A DNA stretch of 64,000 bases from Tetracentron sinense (lineage: Eukaryota; Streptophyta; Magnoliopsida; Trochodendrales; Trochodendraceae): assembly GCA_015143295.1 (NCBI GenBank), contig CM026566.1, positions 9,163,072-9,227,071 of the forward strand, read 5' to 3'. Under the pieces are notes generated by a model. It did not search any database. It saw nothing but the letters and a program-made list of their open reading frames with translations, and was not told where the DNA came from. Each line of letters begins with the position of its first letter. The first letter of the stretch is position 1. A program made the position numbers and the translations under genes. Below are positions 43,359-54,886 of the stretch, in pieces.

Positions 43359-44972
43359 TGTAGAACCCCAAAAGGGTTCAATGTATGATTTGGGTTGTAT
43401 GATTTATGATAACGATGTTGTTGTGCTTAACAATGAGTTATGGCGTGGGTTCTAAGGTCTTAAGGACCTTTGGTAATGTTTAAAAAGTGTTGAGGCTTAA
43501 GCCAATGAGAAATAAAAGGAGAAAATGGGAAAAATAGAAGAAAACTGGGGCAACCGTTCGAACGGTTCCCATGATCGTTCGAACGATACCAGTGGATGAT
43601 GAATAAAACTTCAGTATTCGAATATAGTAACCTAAACTGTTCAAACGATTCATGACCGTCTGAACGATCCCAGTAAATATTGAATCAGAATTTTGGAAAC
43701 CAAAAACAGTAGGTATGACTGTTCAAACGATCACACCACCGTTTACGATCAAATGCACAGTAAAGTCGTGAAAAAGCCCAAAAATGGAATTTTTAGGGTT
43801 TCAACCCCTTGGGCTATAAATAGAGGACATTTTCAGGGTTTTAGAATAACACAAAACCTAAGAGGGATTTTGGGAGATAAAGGAGAAGGAGTTAGGGTTT
43901 TGAGAAGGGATTTTATCAAGGATCAAAGGTGAGGCCCAAATCTCTCCTCCAAAGCTTCTCAAACATAAGAACCATACGGATTCAAGCTCAAAGAGGTAAA
44001 TACACTCCACTAGCTAGTTGATGTAAACCATTAATGAGAAGCATGGGTTTCTTGATATGTATAGCCTTGTATATGTGTAAATACACTCTACTAAACCTAG
44101 CTCGTTGTATTTCATTAATAGAAATTAGTTTTGTTTGATTTTTGGCAAATCAAGGTCTATAACCTTGATCCTTTTTGTAAATTATAACCATGTTATTAGA
44201 TGGTTAGTGATTTTGCTTGTTATTGCTCACAAATGATCACGTGCACTTCTATGTTGAGATTTTCGTTCTTAATCAACATGAGTTTAGTCTTAAAGAATGA
44301 TTTTTGGCTTGAAATGGAGTTTTATCTTGATGTGAAGGTTTTCTCAAAGTAGAATGTGGTTTTGAAAGAACTCAAGGGTTGATGTCTTGCTTGTAAAGTT
44401 TCGTAACCAAGGGTTTGATGCCTTGCTTGTAAAGTTTCATAATCAAGGGCATGATGCCATGCTTATAAAGTTTTGTGAAGAGGAACTCATCTCATAAGGT
44501 GTTCCAAGAAGGGAAACACTTTTGTACTCTAGGGCTTGAGGCCTGGCTTGTAAATTTTTGTAAAAGAACTCGTCTCATAAGGTGTTCCGAGAAGGAAAAC
44601 ACTTTATCTTTTAAGAACTCGTCTCATAAGGTGTTCCGAGAAAGAAAACACTTTATCTTGAAAAACTCGTCTCATAAGGTGTTCCGAGAAGGAAACACTT
44701 TGTTTTGGAAGGAATGTCTCAAAGTAGAGCTTGTATAGTATTGTTTAGAAGATTGATTTTGAAAAGCTTGCACATGCCATATTTTGAAAAGTGTCATAGT
44801 TCCTTAGTTGAATATTCCAGTATGCTTGTTTCTCTTATTTCATTGAATTACTATTTTGTCTTGACTTGTGAAGCATCTTATTATTAATGTCAACCACTTG
44901 CTACTTTAGTGTTTGTATACGCTAAGTATTCCATGCTCAGCCGAACTATTATCTTCAGCAGGTCCTTTTGTT
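43359..44972 (+). repeat. 3' LTR, subfamily B, truncated
   Basis: TGTAGAACCCCAAAAGGG directly after the polypurine tract. It closely matches the solo B LTR at 9260: a perfect palindrome ACCGTTCGAACGGT (near 43555), TATAAATA at 43815-43822, and tandem GTGTT/AACAC units at about 44480-44700. It stops within the block CAGCAGGTCCTTTTG, where LINE-like sequence begins. It fixes the old pol (28019-43358) as subfamily B. Confidence 0.85.
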
Positions 44973-45236
44973 AGATGTTGGATGTTGGATCAAAAAGACG
45001 ATTCTCAATTGCAAATGGCTAATTAGGATTGGTGTAGCAATTAATTTTGGGTTTGATATATGGTTTGAAGATATGCCGTTGATAGAATCGGCTTCTGAGT
45101 GTCCAAATTATTTCCCTATGTTGAAAGATATGCTACAAAGAAGGAATTTGAATTCAGAAGATTTAACTGTGCTGCCTAGAAATATGATTTATAGGCTTAA
45201 TCAAAACTCTTATGAGTTATCTAACCATGAGGACCC
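44973..45236 (+). mobile_element. LINE fragment (post-RT region)
   Basis: A short frame with GVAINFGFDIWFEDMPLIES, like the GxGxxxxFWxDxW region that follows RT in plant L1 elements (compare 34870-34930). No poly(A) or target duplication is seen. Confidence 0.5.
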
Positions 45237-47912
45237 TCATCATCTAGAATGTCTGGAATGAAGAGACATTGCACAGAGTCAACTTATCTTTGGTATAAGA
45301 GACTTGGCCATATTAATCTTGATAGGATCAAGAGGTTGGTAAAAGATGGTCCCCTTGAATTTCTCAAGGTAGAACCACTTCCTATTTGCGAGTCATGTCT
45401 CGAAGGGAAGATGACCAAGAAACCTTACCCTAAATAGGTAGGAAGAGCTAAAGAAAAGTTGAGATTTATGCATAGTGATGAATGTGGTCCATTTAATATT
45501 GTTGCAAGAGGTCAATACTGGTATTTTGTTACATTTACCGATGACTATTTTAAATAAGGATATGTCTATTTGATTTGACACAAATTTGACACTTTACAAA
45601 AGTTCAAAGAATTCAGATTAGAAGTTGAGAATCAAATAGACAAATCCATTAAGACACTTCGATCAGATCGAGGTGGTGAATACCTCACCAACGAATTTAT
45701 GGATTACTTAAAGGATAATGGGATTATCTCTCAATGGTCAAGCCCTGCCTCAACTCAATAGAATTGTGTTTCTGAAAGAAGAAAACGGACCTTATTAAAT
45801 ATGGTTTGATCTATGATGAGTCATGCCAATGTACCTTCCTATCTTTGGGGGTACGCTTTACAAACGACCATTTATATTCTGAACAGGGTTCCTTCTAAGT
45901 CAATACCGGTTACACCCTACGAATTGTGGACTGGGCAAAAACCTAGTTTACAACATCTAAGGGTATGGGGTTGTCCTGTGCATGTTCACAAGCTCAAACC
46001 TACCAAGTTGAAATCTAGAATAGAAAAATAGAATTTTGTAGGGTATCTAAAGGAAACTAAAGGTTTCTATTTCTATTCCAAGGCAGACCAAACAATTTTT
46101 ATTAAGAATCATGCCACCTTTTTGGAGGAAGATATGGATCTTCTTAAAAAGGTTGAATTTCATGAGATGAAAGACAACACAGCCAGTATCCCAAATGAAC
46201 CTAATCCTTCCACTACACTCTTCTAATTCTATAACACTGAGAAGGTCTGAAAGAGTTTCTAGACCACCAGATAGACTTCAATATTATAATGGCGAGGTTT
46301 ATCTAGTTACCCATAATGACAAGGATACAGATCCTAACACTTATCAGGAAGCTACATTAAATGTTGATGCATCTCAATGGAATAAAGCCATGAATGTTGA
46401 AATAGATTCCATGTATGACTACGACGTTTGGACTTTAGTAGATCCACCAGATGGTATAAGGCCCATTTGATGCAAATGGATTTACAAAAGGAAGAAGGGT
46501 GCTGATGGCAACGTGGAGACCTATAAAGCAAGACTTGTTGCTAAAGGTTACACTCAAATTAAAGGAGTTGATTATGAAGATACCTTTTAGCTATGCTCAA
46601 ATCCATCAGGATATTGCTAGATATAACTGCATACCATGACTATGAGATATGGCAAATGGATGTCAAAATTGCTTTCTTAAATGGAATGTTAAAAGAAGAC
46701 ATCTAGATGAAGCAACCTGAGGGCTTCATTGCTCCTAACCAGGAGAATATGGTATGCAAGCTAAACAAGTTAATATATGGTTTGAAACAAGCTTCTAGAT
46801 GTTGGAACCAAAGATTTGATCTTTCGATCAAAGAATTTGGATTCCAAAAGAATTTAGAGGAATCTTGTATTTACAAGAAAGATAGTGGGAGAGTGGTAGT
46901 ATACCTTATTCTCTATGTAGATGACATCCTACTCATGGGAATGATATAAGGATGTTGTCATTATTCAAGATTTGGCTTTCTCAACATTTCTCAATGAAAG
47001 ACTTGGGAGAGATATCCTATATTCTCATAATTAAGATCCTGAGAGATAAAAAATGCCGGATGTTGGGATTGAGCCAAACTTCCTACATTGACAAGATCTT
47101 GTCGAGGTACAGTATGAGTGATTGTAAATCAGCTCTCATTCCCTTTAAACATGGTGTTATTTTGTCTAAAAAGATGGCTCCTATGTTAGCTGATGAGATC
47201 GAGCAGATGAAGAGGTGCCTATATGCTTCAGCAGTTGGGAGCCTCATGTATGCCATGCTATGTACTAGACCAGATATCTGTCATGCAGTAGGAGTTGTAA
47301 TTCAGTTTCAAGCAATCCAGGAGTCAATTATTGGACTACTGTGAAGCACATTATGAAGTACTTGAAAAGGACTAGGGATTATGTACTTACTTTTCAATCT
47401 GAAGATCTCGTTGCAATGGGTTATACTGATCCCGATTTCCAATCTGATCCGAACAATAGAGCTTCCACATCTGGATATATGTTCACACTGGGTGGTGCTG
47501 CTGTGAGTTGGCGCAACATAAAGTAGAAGAGTATTGCAAACTCCACCACAGAAGCATAATATATTGCGACTTCTGAAGCTGTAAAAGAAGCAATCTGGTT
47601 CAGAAGTTTTTGCAAGAGCTAGGAAATGTTCCTTCAGTACTTAAACCTATCACTCTCTTTTGTGATAGTAATGGTGCAGTAGCACATAGCAAAGAACCTA
47701 GGCGCCACAAGAAGATGAAACATGTGGAGAGGAAGTATCATCTCATTCATAAGATTATTGAGAGGCAAGACATCATTATTACAAAGATTAGGTCTCAACT
47801 TATTGTTGATGACCCGATGACAAAAGCTTTATCAGATAAAATATTTGTAACACACTTAGATAGTATGGGATTGAAATCTATGCCAGAGTGACTTTAAGCG
47901 CAAGTGGGAGAT
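45237..47912 (+). mobile_element. 5'-truncated Ty1/copia element, pol part
   Basis: From MSGMKRHCTESTYLW onward it is a close copy of the copia at 18890-21551: HKRLGHINLDRI-type zinc region, LRSDRGGEY, MDVKIAFLNGM, LYVDDILLMG, TDPDFQSDPNNRAS, KALSDKI. It ends in the purine tract CAAGTGGGAGAT. gag and the 5' LTR are missing. Broken in several places. Confidence 0.85.
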
Positions 47913-48141
47913 TGTTGGACATTATACCCTGAAAATTCATTTAGATTATAAGATTTTTATTGATTAGATTAATAAAGACATCTTCTTTATCTATTGTGAA
48001 TTCATTATGGGTGATTGACTAAGATCATGAGATGATCTATACAATATGAGATATCGATCAAGGTCCCTAGGATATATTGTAGAAAATCTATGTGATTGGT
48101 TATGGATTGACACAAGTAGATATAGTTTTCTAGTTCCTTAT
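47913..48141 (+). repeat. Start of the copia 3' LTR
   Basis: TGTTGGACATTATACCC follows the purine tract and is cut after 229 bases by a gypsy C LTR. The remainder, if kept, lies beyond the window. Confidence 0.8.
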
Positions 48142-48873
48142 TGTAGAGCCCCAGACTTTTTCATGCTTAATACATGCCACTTTCGTAGCCAATTTGCCTT
48201 TAAAGTTATACAATTAATAAATAAAGAAGAAATTGAAAATTTTGAAACATCAAAAATGTGCCTTTTCGAAGTGAGAACCCAACGCAAGTTGAATCGTCAA
48301 AATCCGACGAGCGAGTCAAAAGATATGGCCAAAACAAGTTGGACCTGCAGAGCACCGATCGCTCGGTCCATGGAGCGATCGATCAGTCCAAAACCGATCG
48401 ATCGGTAGCTATCGACTGGTCGAAAAATTTGTAGGGGGAAATTTTCCAGAGAGTTAATTTTTGGTCGAGAGCTCGGTCAACACACCGATCGCTCGGTAGG
48501 CAACCGATCGATCTGTCATAACCACCGATCTCTCGGTCTTCGCGTTTTTGCAGAATTTTTATTAAGGGTGTTTTCGTATTTGGGCATTTCACTCATGCCT
48601 TAAAGGCCTTGCCCGAGCATTTGAGGGTTCATTCATAACACTTAGAGTATTTTGAGATTTAGAGGAAGAGGAGAAGGGTTTTCCAAACCTAGGGTTTGCT
48701 TTGGGGAGAAATCAAAGGGGTTTCAAGACCCACAATCATCCTCAAGCTCGTTGTTCTTTAAGATCAAGGTTCAAGCTCGTGAGGAGCACTTTCCCCAAGC
48801 TAGGGCAGCAACTCATGCACATTTTGGAAGGGGATTCTTTCCCTCATTTGTCAAGGTCGGTACCTCTTGCTAC
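48142..48873 (+). repeat. Subfamily C-type LTR head, cut by element D
   Basis: TGTAGAGCCCCAGAC start, then the shared CAACGCAAGTTGAATCG block, GATCGATC-type palindromes (about 48354-48540) and leader sequence up to AAGGTCGGTACCTCTTGCTAC, where D begins. The same position in the LTR at 29491 reads AAGGTCAGTACCTTATGCTAC. Confidence 0.8.
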
Positions 48874-49169
48874 TGTCGCGACCCAAAACCCACCCTAGGA
48901 CTTAGAGTGAACTTTGGACGACTAATCATGGCTTACATGACTTGCTTGACAAACCAACCTGCAAAAACCAACAGAGCATATACAATAGAGGATGACAGCG
49001 GAAACATAATCTAACATAGCACAGCGGAAGTCTAAACAAACCTCTATGTATATACGAATCTAAGTTTACACAAAAGGAATCCAAAAGAAAGTGCGGACAG
49101 ACCGGCCAAAATACATGAAGGTATATCTCTCATCTCACCCACAGCTATCCACTCAGAATCTAACACCAC

Positions 49170-49289
49170 CTACTGATAACCCTCTACTGGAGGTTCCTCC
49201 AAAGGTTTCTCGACGTACTCCTCCTCCACCCATGGACCAGGAGCACAAACATCAAATGGAGCAGCAGCTCCCTCGGAACCTGCTGACAT
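49170..49289 (-). CDS. Acidic LTR short ORF in D (39 codons)
   Basis: Minus strand, ATG at 49289-49287, stop TAG at 49172-49170. It reads MSAGSEGAAAPFDVCAPGPW then VEEEYVEKP and ends VEGYQ. The frame is also recognisable in the other LTR of D, around 57020-57140. Confidence 0.5.
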   Translation of the reverse strand: MSAGSEGAAAPFDVCAPGPWVEEEYVEKPLEEPPVEGYQ

Positions 49290-49665
49290 AAGAAGTACGG
49301 CTGAGCATGGAATACTCAGCGGGTACTAAATACTAACAAACAATTATAGCATAAAAATGGCAATACATAATCAGGAGCAATTCATAAAAGTCAGACGGAA
49401 ACAATTCAAATCATACAAGGAATAAAGCAATTCATAATCATGCTTGTATTTCGTAGAAAGCCGATAAAACCTCTTGAAAACATCGTGCACTTGACTTGGC
49501 TTGAAATATCTTTTCGTACTTGAAAGCTTGTCGTGTTTGTCTTACTTGATCTTGTATGTCGTGTCATGTCATGCATGTCATGCGTGCTTGCTTGTGATCA
49601 TGTAACTTGTGAGATACACTTGTGAGATATCCTTGTGAGATGCGCTTCAGAGATGCCTTGAGAGG

Positions 49666-49795
49666 GAAGGGAGACCCTTCTTTATGCAATGCACTTGCGA
49701 GGGAAGGGAGACCCTTCTTCATGATATGCATGTACTTGCGAGGGAAGGGAGGCCCTTCTTCATGATATGCACTTGTGAGTGAGGGGAGACCCCTC
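49666..49795. repeat. Repeated perfect three-base-loop hairpins in LTR D
   Basis: GAAGGGAGACCCTTC at 49666-49680 and 49703-49717, GAAGGGAGGCCCTTC at 49744-49758, GAGGGGAGACCCCTC at 49781-49795. All have six-base perfect arms. The other D LTR has the same set at about 57515-57615, and the plus-strand C LTRs have their complements. Confidence 0.85.
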
Positions 49796-50704
49796 GTGGA
49801 ATGTTGGTTCTTGTTTTCTTGTGAAAAGCGAGGTAAAACATATCGTAGGATATGTCCCACCTCTAACCATGTTCTTGAAAACCTCGATAAATCATGTCAT
49901 GCATGCCGTGCTCGTGGGAACCGTGTACATACTTGCATTTAAATTTAAATATGACATTTGGGTAATTTCACAACACATATAACATCAATGATTGAGCAAT
50001 GTAATATTCATATCATTTAGGGAAAGCAAGAAACACACTATCATAGGCCCTAGAAATATTCATAATTTATTAAGAATGCATTTCCTAATTTACAACTCAT
50101 TTTATTCACCTTGGCATTTCATCAAACATGGTGTGTTCATTATTCGTTAAACCTACATCATGCTTTTTCTAGGTGGGTTCACCATCACAACATACTTGTA
50201 TGTTTATTATTAGTAGAATGCCCTTTCCCATTCATTCATCACATCATTCACACGGCATCCATTCGCCAACATCCATCTCCATTCACCATTCATACCACCA
50301 ATCTCATAACACATATATAAGTGAAAGAAAATAAGAAGAAATAGAGGAAAAAGGGAAGCTATAACTAGGAGGGTAGTAAGAAGTACCGACCTTGATCAAG
50401 TGAGGAAGAAATCCCCTTCCGAAAACGACCGTAAGTTGCTGCCCTAGCTTGAGGAGATGCTCCTCATGAGCTTGTGCCTTGATCTTGAAGAAAAATTGGC
50501 TTGAGTTGAGTGTGGGTTCACAAACCCCTTGATTTCTCTCCAAACTGGAAACCCTAGGTTTAGGAATCGCCCTCTCCTCTCTTCTTATCTCTCAATCTCT
50601 CTAAGTGTCGAAATGAAGCCCTAAAGGCTCGGGTTAAACTCTTAAGGTAAGAGTGAACCGACCAAAAGACCATAATACCCTTACTAAAATTTCTGTAAAA
50701 ACAC

Positions 50705-51150
50705 GAGTGCCGAACTCGTTGTGCAGTGCCGAACACGTTGTGCTGTGAACAGTGCCGAACACGTTGTGCTGTGAACAGTGCCAAACACGTTGTGCTGTGA
50801 ATAGTGCTGAGTACGTTGTCTGTTGTGAAGGGTGCCGAACTCGTTGTCACGTTGTGTCGTGCATAGTGCTGAGCTCGTTGTCCGTTGCGTTGTGCATAGT
50901 GCTGAGCTTGTTGTCCGTTGCGTTGTGCATAGTGCTGAGCTCGTTGTCCGTTGTGTTGTGCATAGTGCTGAACTCGTTGTCCGTTGCGTTGTGCAGAGTG
51001 CTGAGCTCGTTGTCCGGTTATCTTATGTACAACGTGCCCGTTGTGCTGTACAACGTACACGTTGTTTGCTGTACAACGTACCCGTTGTCTGTTGCACAAC
51101 GGATGCACAACGTATACGTTGTCTATGCGTTGTCTGTGCCTTATCAGAGC
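50705..51150. repeat. CGTTGTGC-based repeat array in 3' LTR of D
   Basis: Two repeat types side by side: a few units of the type CCGAACACGTTGTGCTGTGA (about 50708-50850), then about five units of roughly 33 bases containing GAGCTCGTTGTCCGTTGCG (about 50858-51020), then CGTTGT-rich sequence. The matching array in the 5' LTR (58520-58930) expanded a different unit. Confidence 0.85.
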
Positions 51151-51428
51151 ACGTTATCAGAGCTACGTCCTTAGTGCCTTCCGAGCTGCGTCCTTAGTGC
51201 CTTCCGAGCTACGTTTGCCTGCAGGTCCAGACTGTTTTGGCCATATCATTTGACTCGTTCGTCCGATTTTGACGATTCAACTTGCGTTGGGTTCGTACTT
51301 CGAAAAGGAACATTTTTGACGTTTCAAAATTTCCAATTTCTTCCTTATTTATAAATTATACCTCTTTAAATGCAAAATGGCAAAGAAAGTGTCATGCATA
51401 AAATGTGAAAAAGGTCCGAGGCTCAACA

Positions 51429-51528
51429 TCCTCCCCCCCTTACAAAAATTTCGTCCTCGAAATTTAGACGCTACTTGCATTACAAACCAAAAATAAAATT
51501 ACAAGTCATATACAAACTTGTACAAAAC
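51429..51528 (-). other. Polypurine tract and 3' untranslated region of D
   Basis: Minus strand AAGGGGGGGAGGA directly before the 3' LTR, preceded by TCGAGGACGAAATTTTTGT, matching the A1 arrangement. Confidence 0.85.
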
Positions 51529-54500
51529 TCATTCAATTAATTCTTGGTACTTTGCTTTGACTTCGGCTTCACGCTCCCATGTAGCTTCTTCCCTAGCATG
51601 GTGTTGCCATTGCACAAGAACCAAAGGGATTGTCTTGTTGCGAAGCACCTGATCTCTTCGATCCAAAATCTGAACCGGCTTTTCAATCAAGGTGAGGTCC
51701 TCTCGAATCTCCAACGGTTCCAAGTCTATGACATGCGAAGGATCCGCAATGTACTTCCGAAGCATAGACACATGGAAGATGTTGTGAACTGTGGCCATGT
51801 GAGGTGGGAGAGCTACCCTGTAAGCAACCTCACCCACTCGTGTGATAATCTCAAAAGGCCCAACATATCGAGGACTGAGCTTGCCTCGCTTTCCAAATCT
51901 CATGATCCCTTTGCTAGGAGATACTTTCACAAAAACTTGATCCCCTACTTGAAATTCCAAGTCCCTACGGCGCATGTCCGCATAACTTTTCTGGCGATCT
52001 TGAGCGGCTTTCAATCGATCCCGAATGATCTTAACTGTGTCTGCAGTTTGCTCAATCAACTCCGGACCAAGTACTTTCCTTTCTCCTACCTCATCCCAAT
52101 AGAGAGGAGACCTATAACTTCGCCCATACAAGGCCTCAAATGGTGCCATTTGGATACTCGCCTGATAGCTGTTATTATAGGCGAATTCAACCAAAGGCAA
52201 GTGCTCTTCCCAACTGCCTCTGAAATCCAACATACAAGCCCGAAGCATGTCTTCAATGACTTGGTTCACTCTCTCGGTTTGTCCATCCGTCTGTGGATGA
52301 AAAGCGGTGCTGAAATCAAGTCGGGAACCCATAGCCTCCTGGAAGCTTTTCCAGAATCGTTATGTGAATCTTATATCCCGATCTGACACAATACTAACGG
52401 GCACTCCGTGCAACCTCACCACTTCCTTGTTGTACAAAGCGGCTAACTGACTAGAGTTGAAGTAGTTCGGTAAGGTAAGAAGTGAGCGGACTTCGTCAAA
52501 CGATCCACTACTACCCATAACGCATCTGAGCCCCTTGCCGTCTTTGGCAAGCCAACTATGAAATCCATGGATATGTTCTCCCATTTCCACTCGGGAATCG
52601 GAAGGGACTGTAATAGACCTGCGGGCCGCATGTGTTCTGCTTTTACCTGTTGACACACCAAGCACCGTGCTACATATTCTGCAACCTCCCTCTTCATATT
52701 CTGCCACCAAAAGTGACTCTTGAGGTTCCGGTACATCTTTGTATCCCCTGGATGCACTGTGTACTTCGAACGGTGTGCTTCATCCAAAATCTCTCTTCGA
52801 AGATCTGCATTGGCTGGGATGCACAGCCTTCCCTTGAATGTGATAGCACCCCGACTAGTGAGAGAGAAGTCCTCACTACCCTTAGCAACTTCCTTGTCCC
52901 GATAAGCCAACAATTCAGCATCCGTGGCTTGGTATTCTTGGATCAAATCTATAATGTATGGCCGAACCATGACATTTGCCAAGATAGGACTACGAACAGA
53001 GTCATTCACACTAATGTCCAGATTTGCCAAGTCTTCAAGTAGCTTCCATTCCTGCACTAACATGCATGCTAATAACCCCGGAGGTCTTCTACTCAAAGCG
53101 TCAGCCACTACATTTGCTTTACCTGGGTGGTATTGAATGGTACAATCATAGTCTTTCAAAAATTTCATCCAACGCCGTTGCCTTAGATTCAATTCCTTTT
53201 GGGAAAAGAGGTACTTGAGGCTCTTGTGGTCCGTATACACATAGAATTCCACCCCGTATAAGTAATGTCGCCAGATCTTGAGTGCAAACACGACTGCGGC
53301 AAGCTCTAAGTCGTGCATGGGGTAATTCTTCTCATGCTCCTTCAATTGCCTCGATGCATAGGTAATGACTTTCTTGTGCTGCATGAGTACACACCCAAGT
53401 CCAACGTGTGAGGCATCACTATATACCTCATACCCATAAGGTCCAGATGGCACAGTAAGGAGAGGAGCTATAGTAAGCCTCTTCTTCAGTTCTGTGAAAC
53501 TGATCTCGCACTTATCACTCCATACAAACTTAGCGTTCTTCCTTGTCAGGTAAGTGAGCGGTGCTGCAAGGCTAGAGAAACCCTCTACGTATCTCCTGTA
53601 GTAGCCTGCCAACCCAAGAAAGCTGCGTATCTCGGTAACACTCTTGGGCCTCGCCCAACTCATAATTGCTTCGATCTTCTTTGGATCTACTGAGATACCT
53701 TCTGCAGAAACAACGTGGCCTAGGAATGCCACCTCTTCCAACCAAAACTCACACTTGCTAAGTTTGGCGTATAGCTTGTGCTCTCTTAGCATTTCCAAAG
53801 CAAGGCGTAGGTCACGTGTGTGATCTTCCCATGTCTGGGAATAGACCAAAATGTCATCAACAAATACAATCACGCACCTATCAAGATATGGCCGGAACAC
53901 CCGGTTCATCAAATCCATAAAGGCTGCCGGCGCGTTCGTGAGTCCAAAAGGCATCACCAAGAACTCGTAGTGTCCATACCAAGTCCTGAAAGCAGTTTTG
54001 GGAACATTTTCCTCCTTAATCTTCAACTGGTGATAACCCGATCGAAGGTCTATCTTCGAGAAAAATTTCGCTCCCTTCAATTGATCGAACAAGTCATCAA
54101 TCCTAGGCAAGGGATACCTATTCTTTATAGTGACTTTGTTCAATTGCCTGTAATCGACGCACATCCGCATCGAGCCATCTTTCTTCTTAACAAACAACAC
54201 CGGGGCACCCCACGGTGAGACACTTGGTCGAATGAAACCAAGACCTAGTAATTCTTCCAACTGGGTCTTTAACTCTTTGAGTTCAATAGGGGCCATTCTA
54301 TACGGAGCCTTGAAAACAGGAGTTGTGCCTGGTGCAAGCTCGATCACAAACTCAATCTCCCTGTCTGGAGGCAATCCTGGTAACTCCTCTGGAAATACAT
54401 CCAGGAACTCACTCACAACCGGAATAGTCGATGAGTCCTTTGCCTCGGGGTTAGCTAAGCTCAACGCCGCAAAACGAGCAATATATCTACTTTTCAACCC

Positions 54501-54870
54501 GCGAAAGTGGAATGGTTTTCCTTCTACCGGCTTGAAGAGTACCATCTTCTCAAAGCAAGCTACATGCCCATGATGTGCTGCTAACCAATCCATTCCCAAT
54601 ATAACATCAAAGTCTTGGAATCCAAGGACGATGAGATCAACCACCAACTCGTGGCTTCCAACTTGGACCACACTATTTCTATACACTTTATCAGCCAATA
54701 CTGTTTTGCCGAGAGGAGTCGAAATGGCTAACTCCTGTTCTAGCTGACTTGGCTCTACAGAAAAGCCTTCTGAAAAACTCGGCGAGACAAATGAATGAGT
54801 AGACCCGGTATCAATCAACACTCGAGCCAAATACTCATTGACTAGTAGGGTTCCTGAAATTTTAACTAGC
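51529..54870 (-). pseudogene. pol: pol of D: protease, RT, RNase H, integrase, chromodomain-like tail
   Basis: Minus strand. Protease [17 protein letters not shown] and [17 protein letters not shown]; reverse transcriptase [18 protein letters not shown] and [11 protein letters not shown]; RNase [31 protein letters not shown]; integrase [32 protein letters not shown]; late module [16 protein letters not shown]; tail [21 protein letters not shown]. All domains are in place and of usual length. Very similar to A1 pol at the protein level. A small number of breaks. Confidence 0.9.
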
Positions 54871-54886
54871 GGAGTTAATCCATGCA

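Larger units (their letters stand above)
48874..51428 (-). repeat. 3' LTR of D, 2555 bp
   Basis: Minus strand TGTTGAGCCTCGGACC to GGGTCGCGACA. It includes the acidic frame (49170-49289), hairpin units (49666-49795), a CATATC/GATATG hairpin near 49845 and, in the upstream part, a large array built on CGTTGTGC (50705-51150) in place of the GATC palindromes of A. Confidence 0.92.

Noticed and set aside
50560-51197. Long cysteine- and valine-rich or glutamine/histidine-rich frames on both strands
   Set aside because: They are translations of the CGTTGT repeat array in the D LTR and are not shared with related LTRs.
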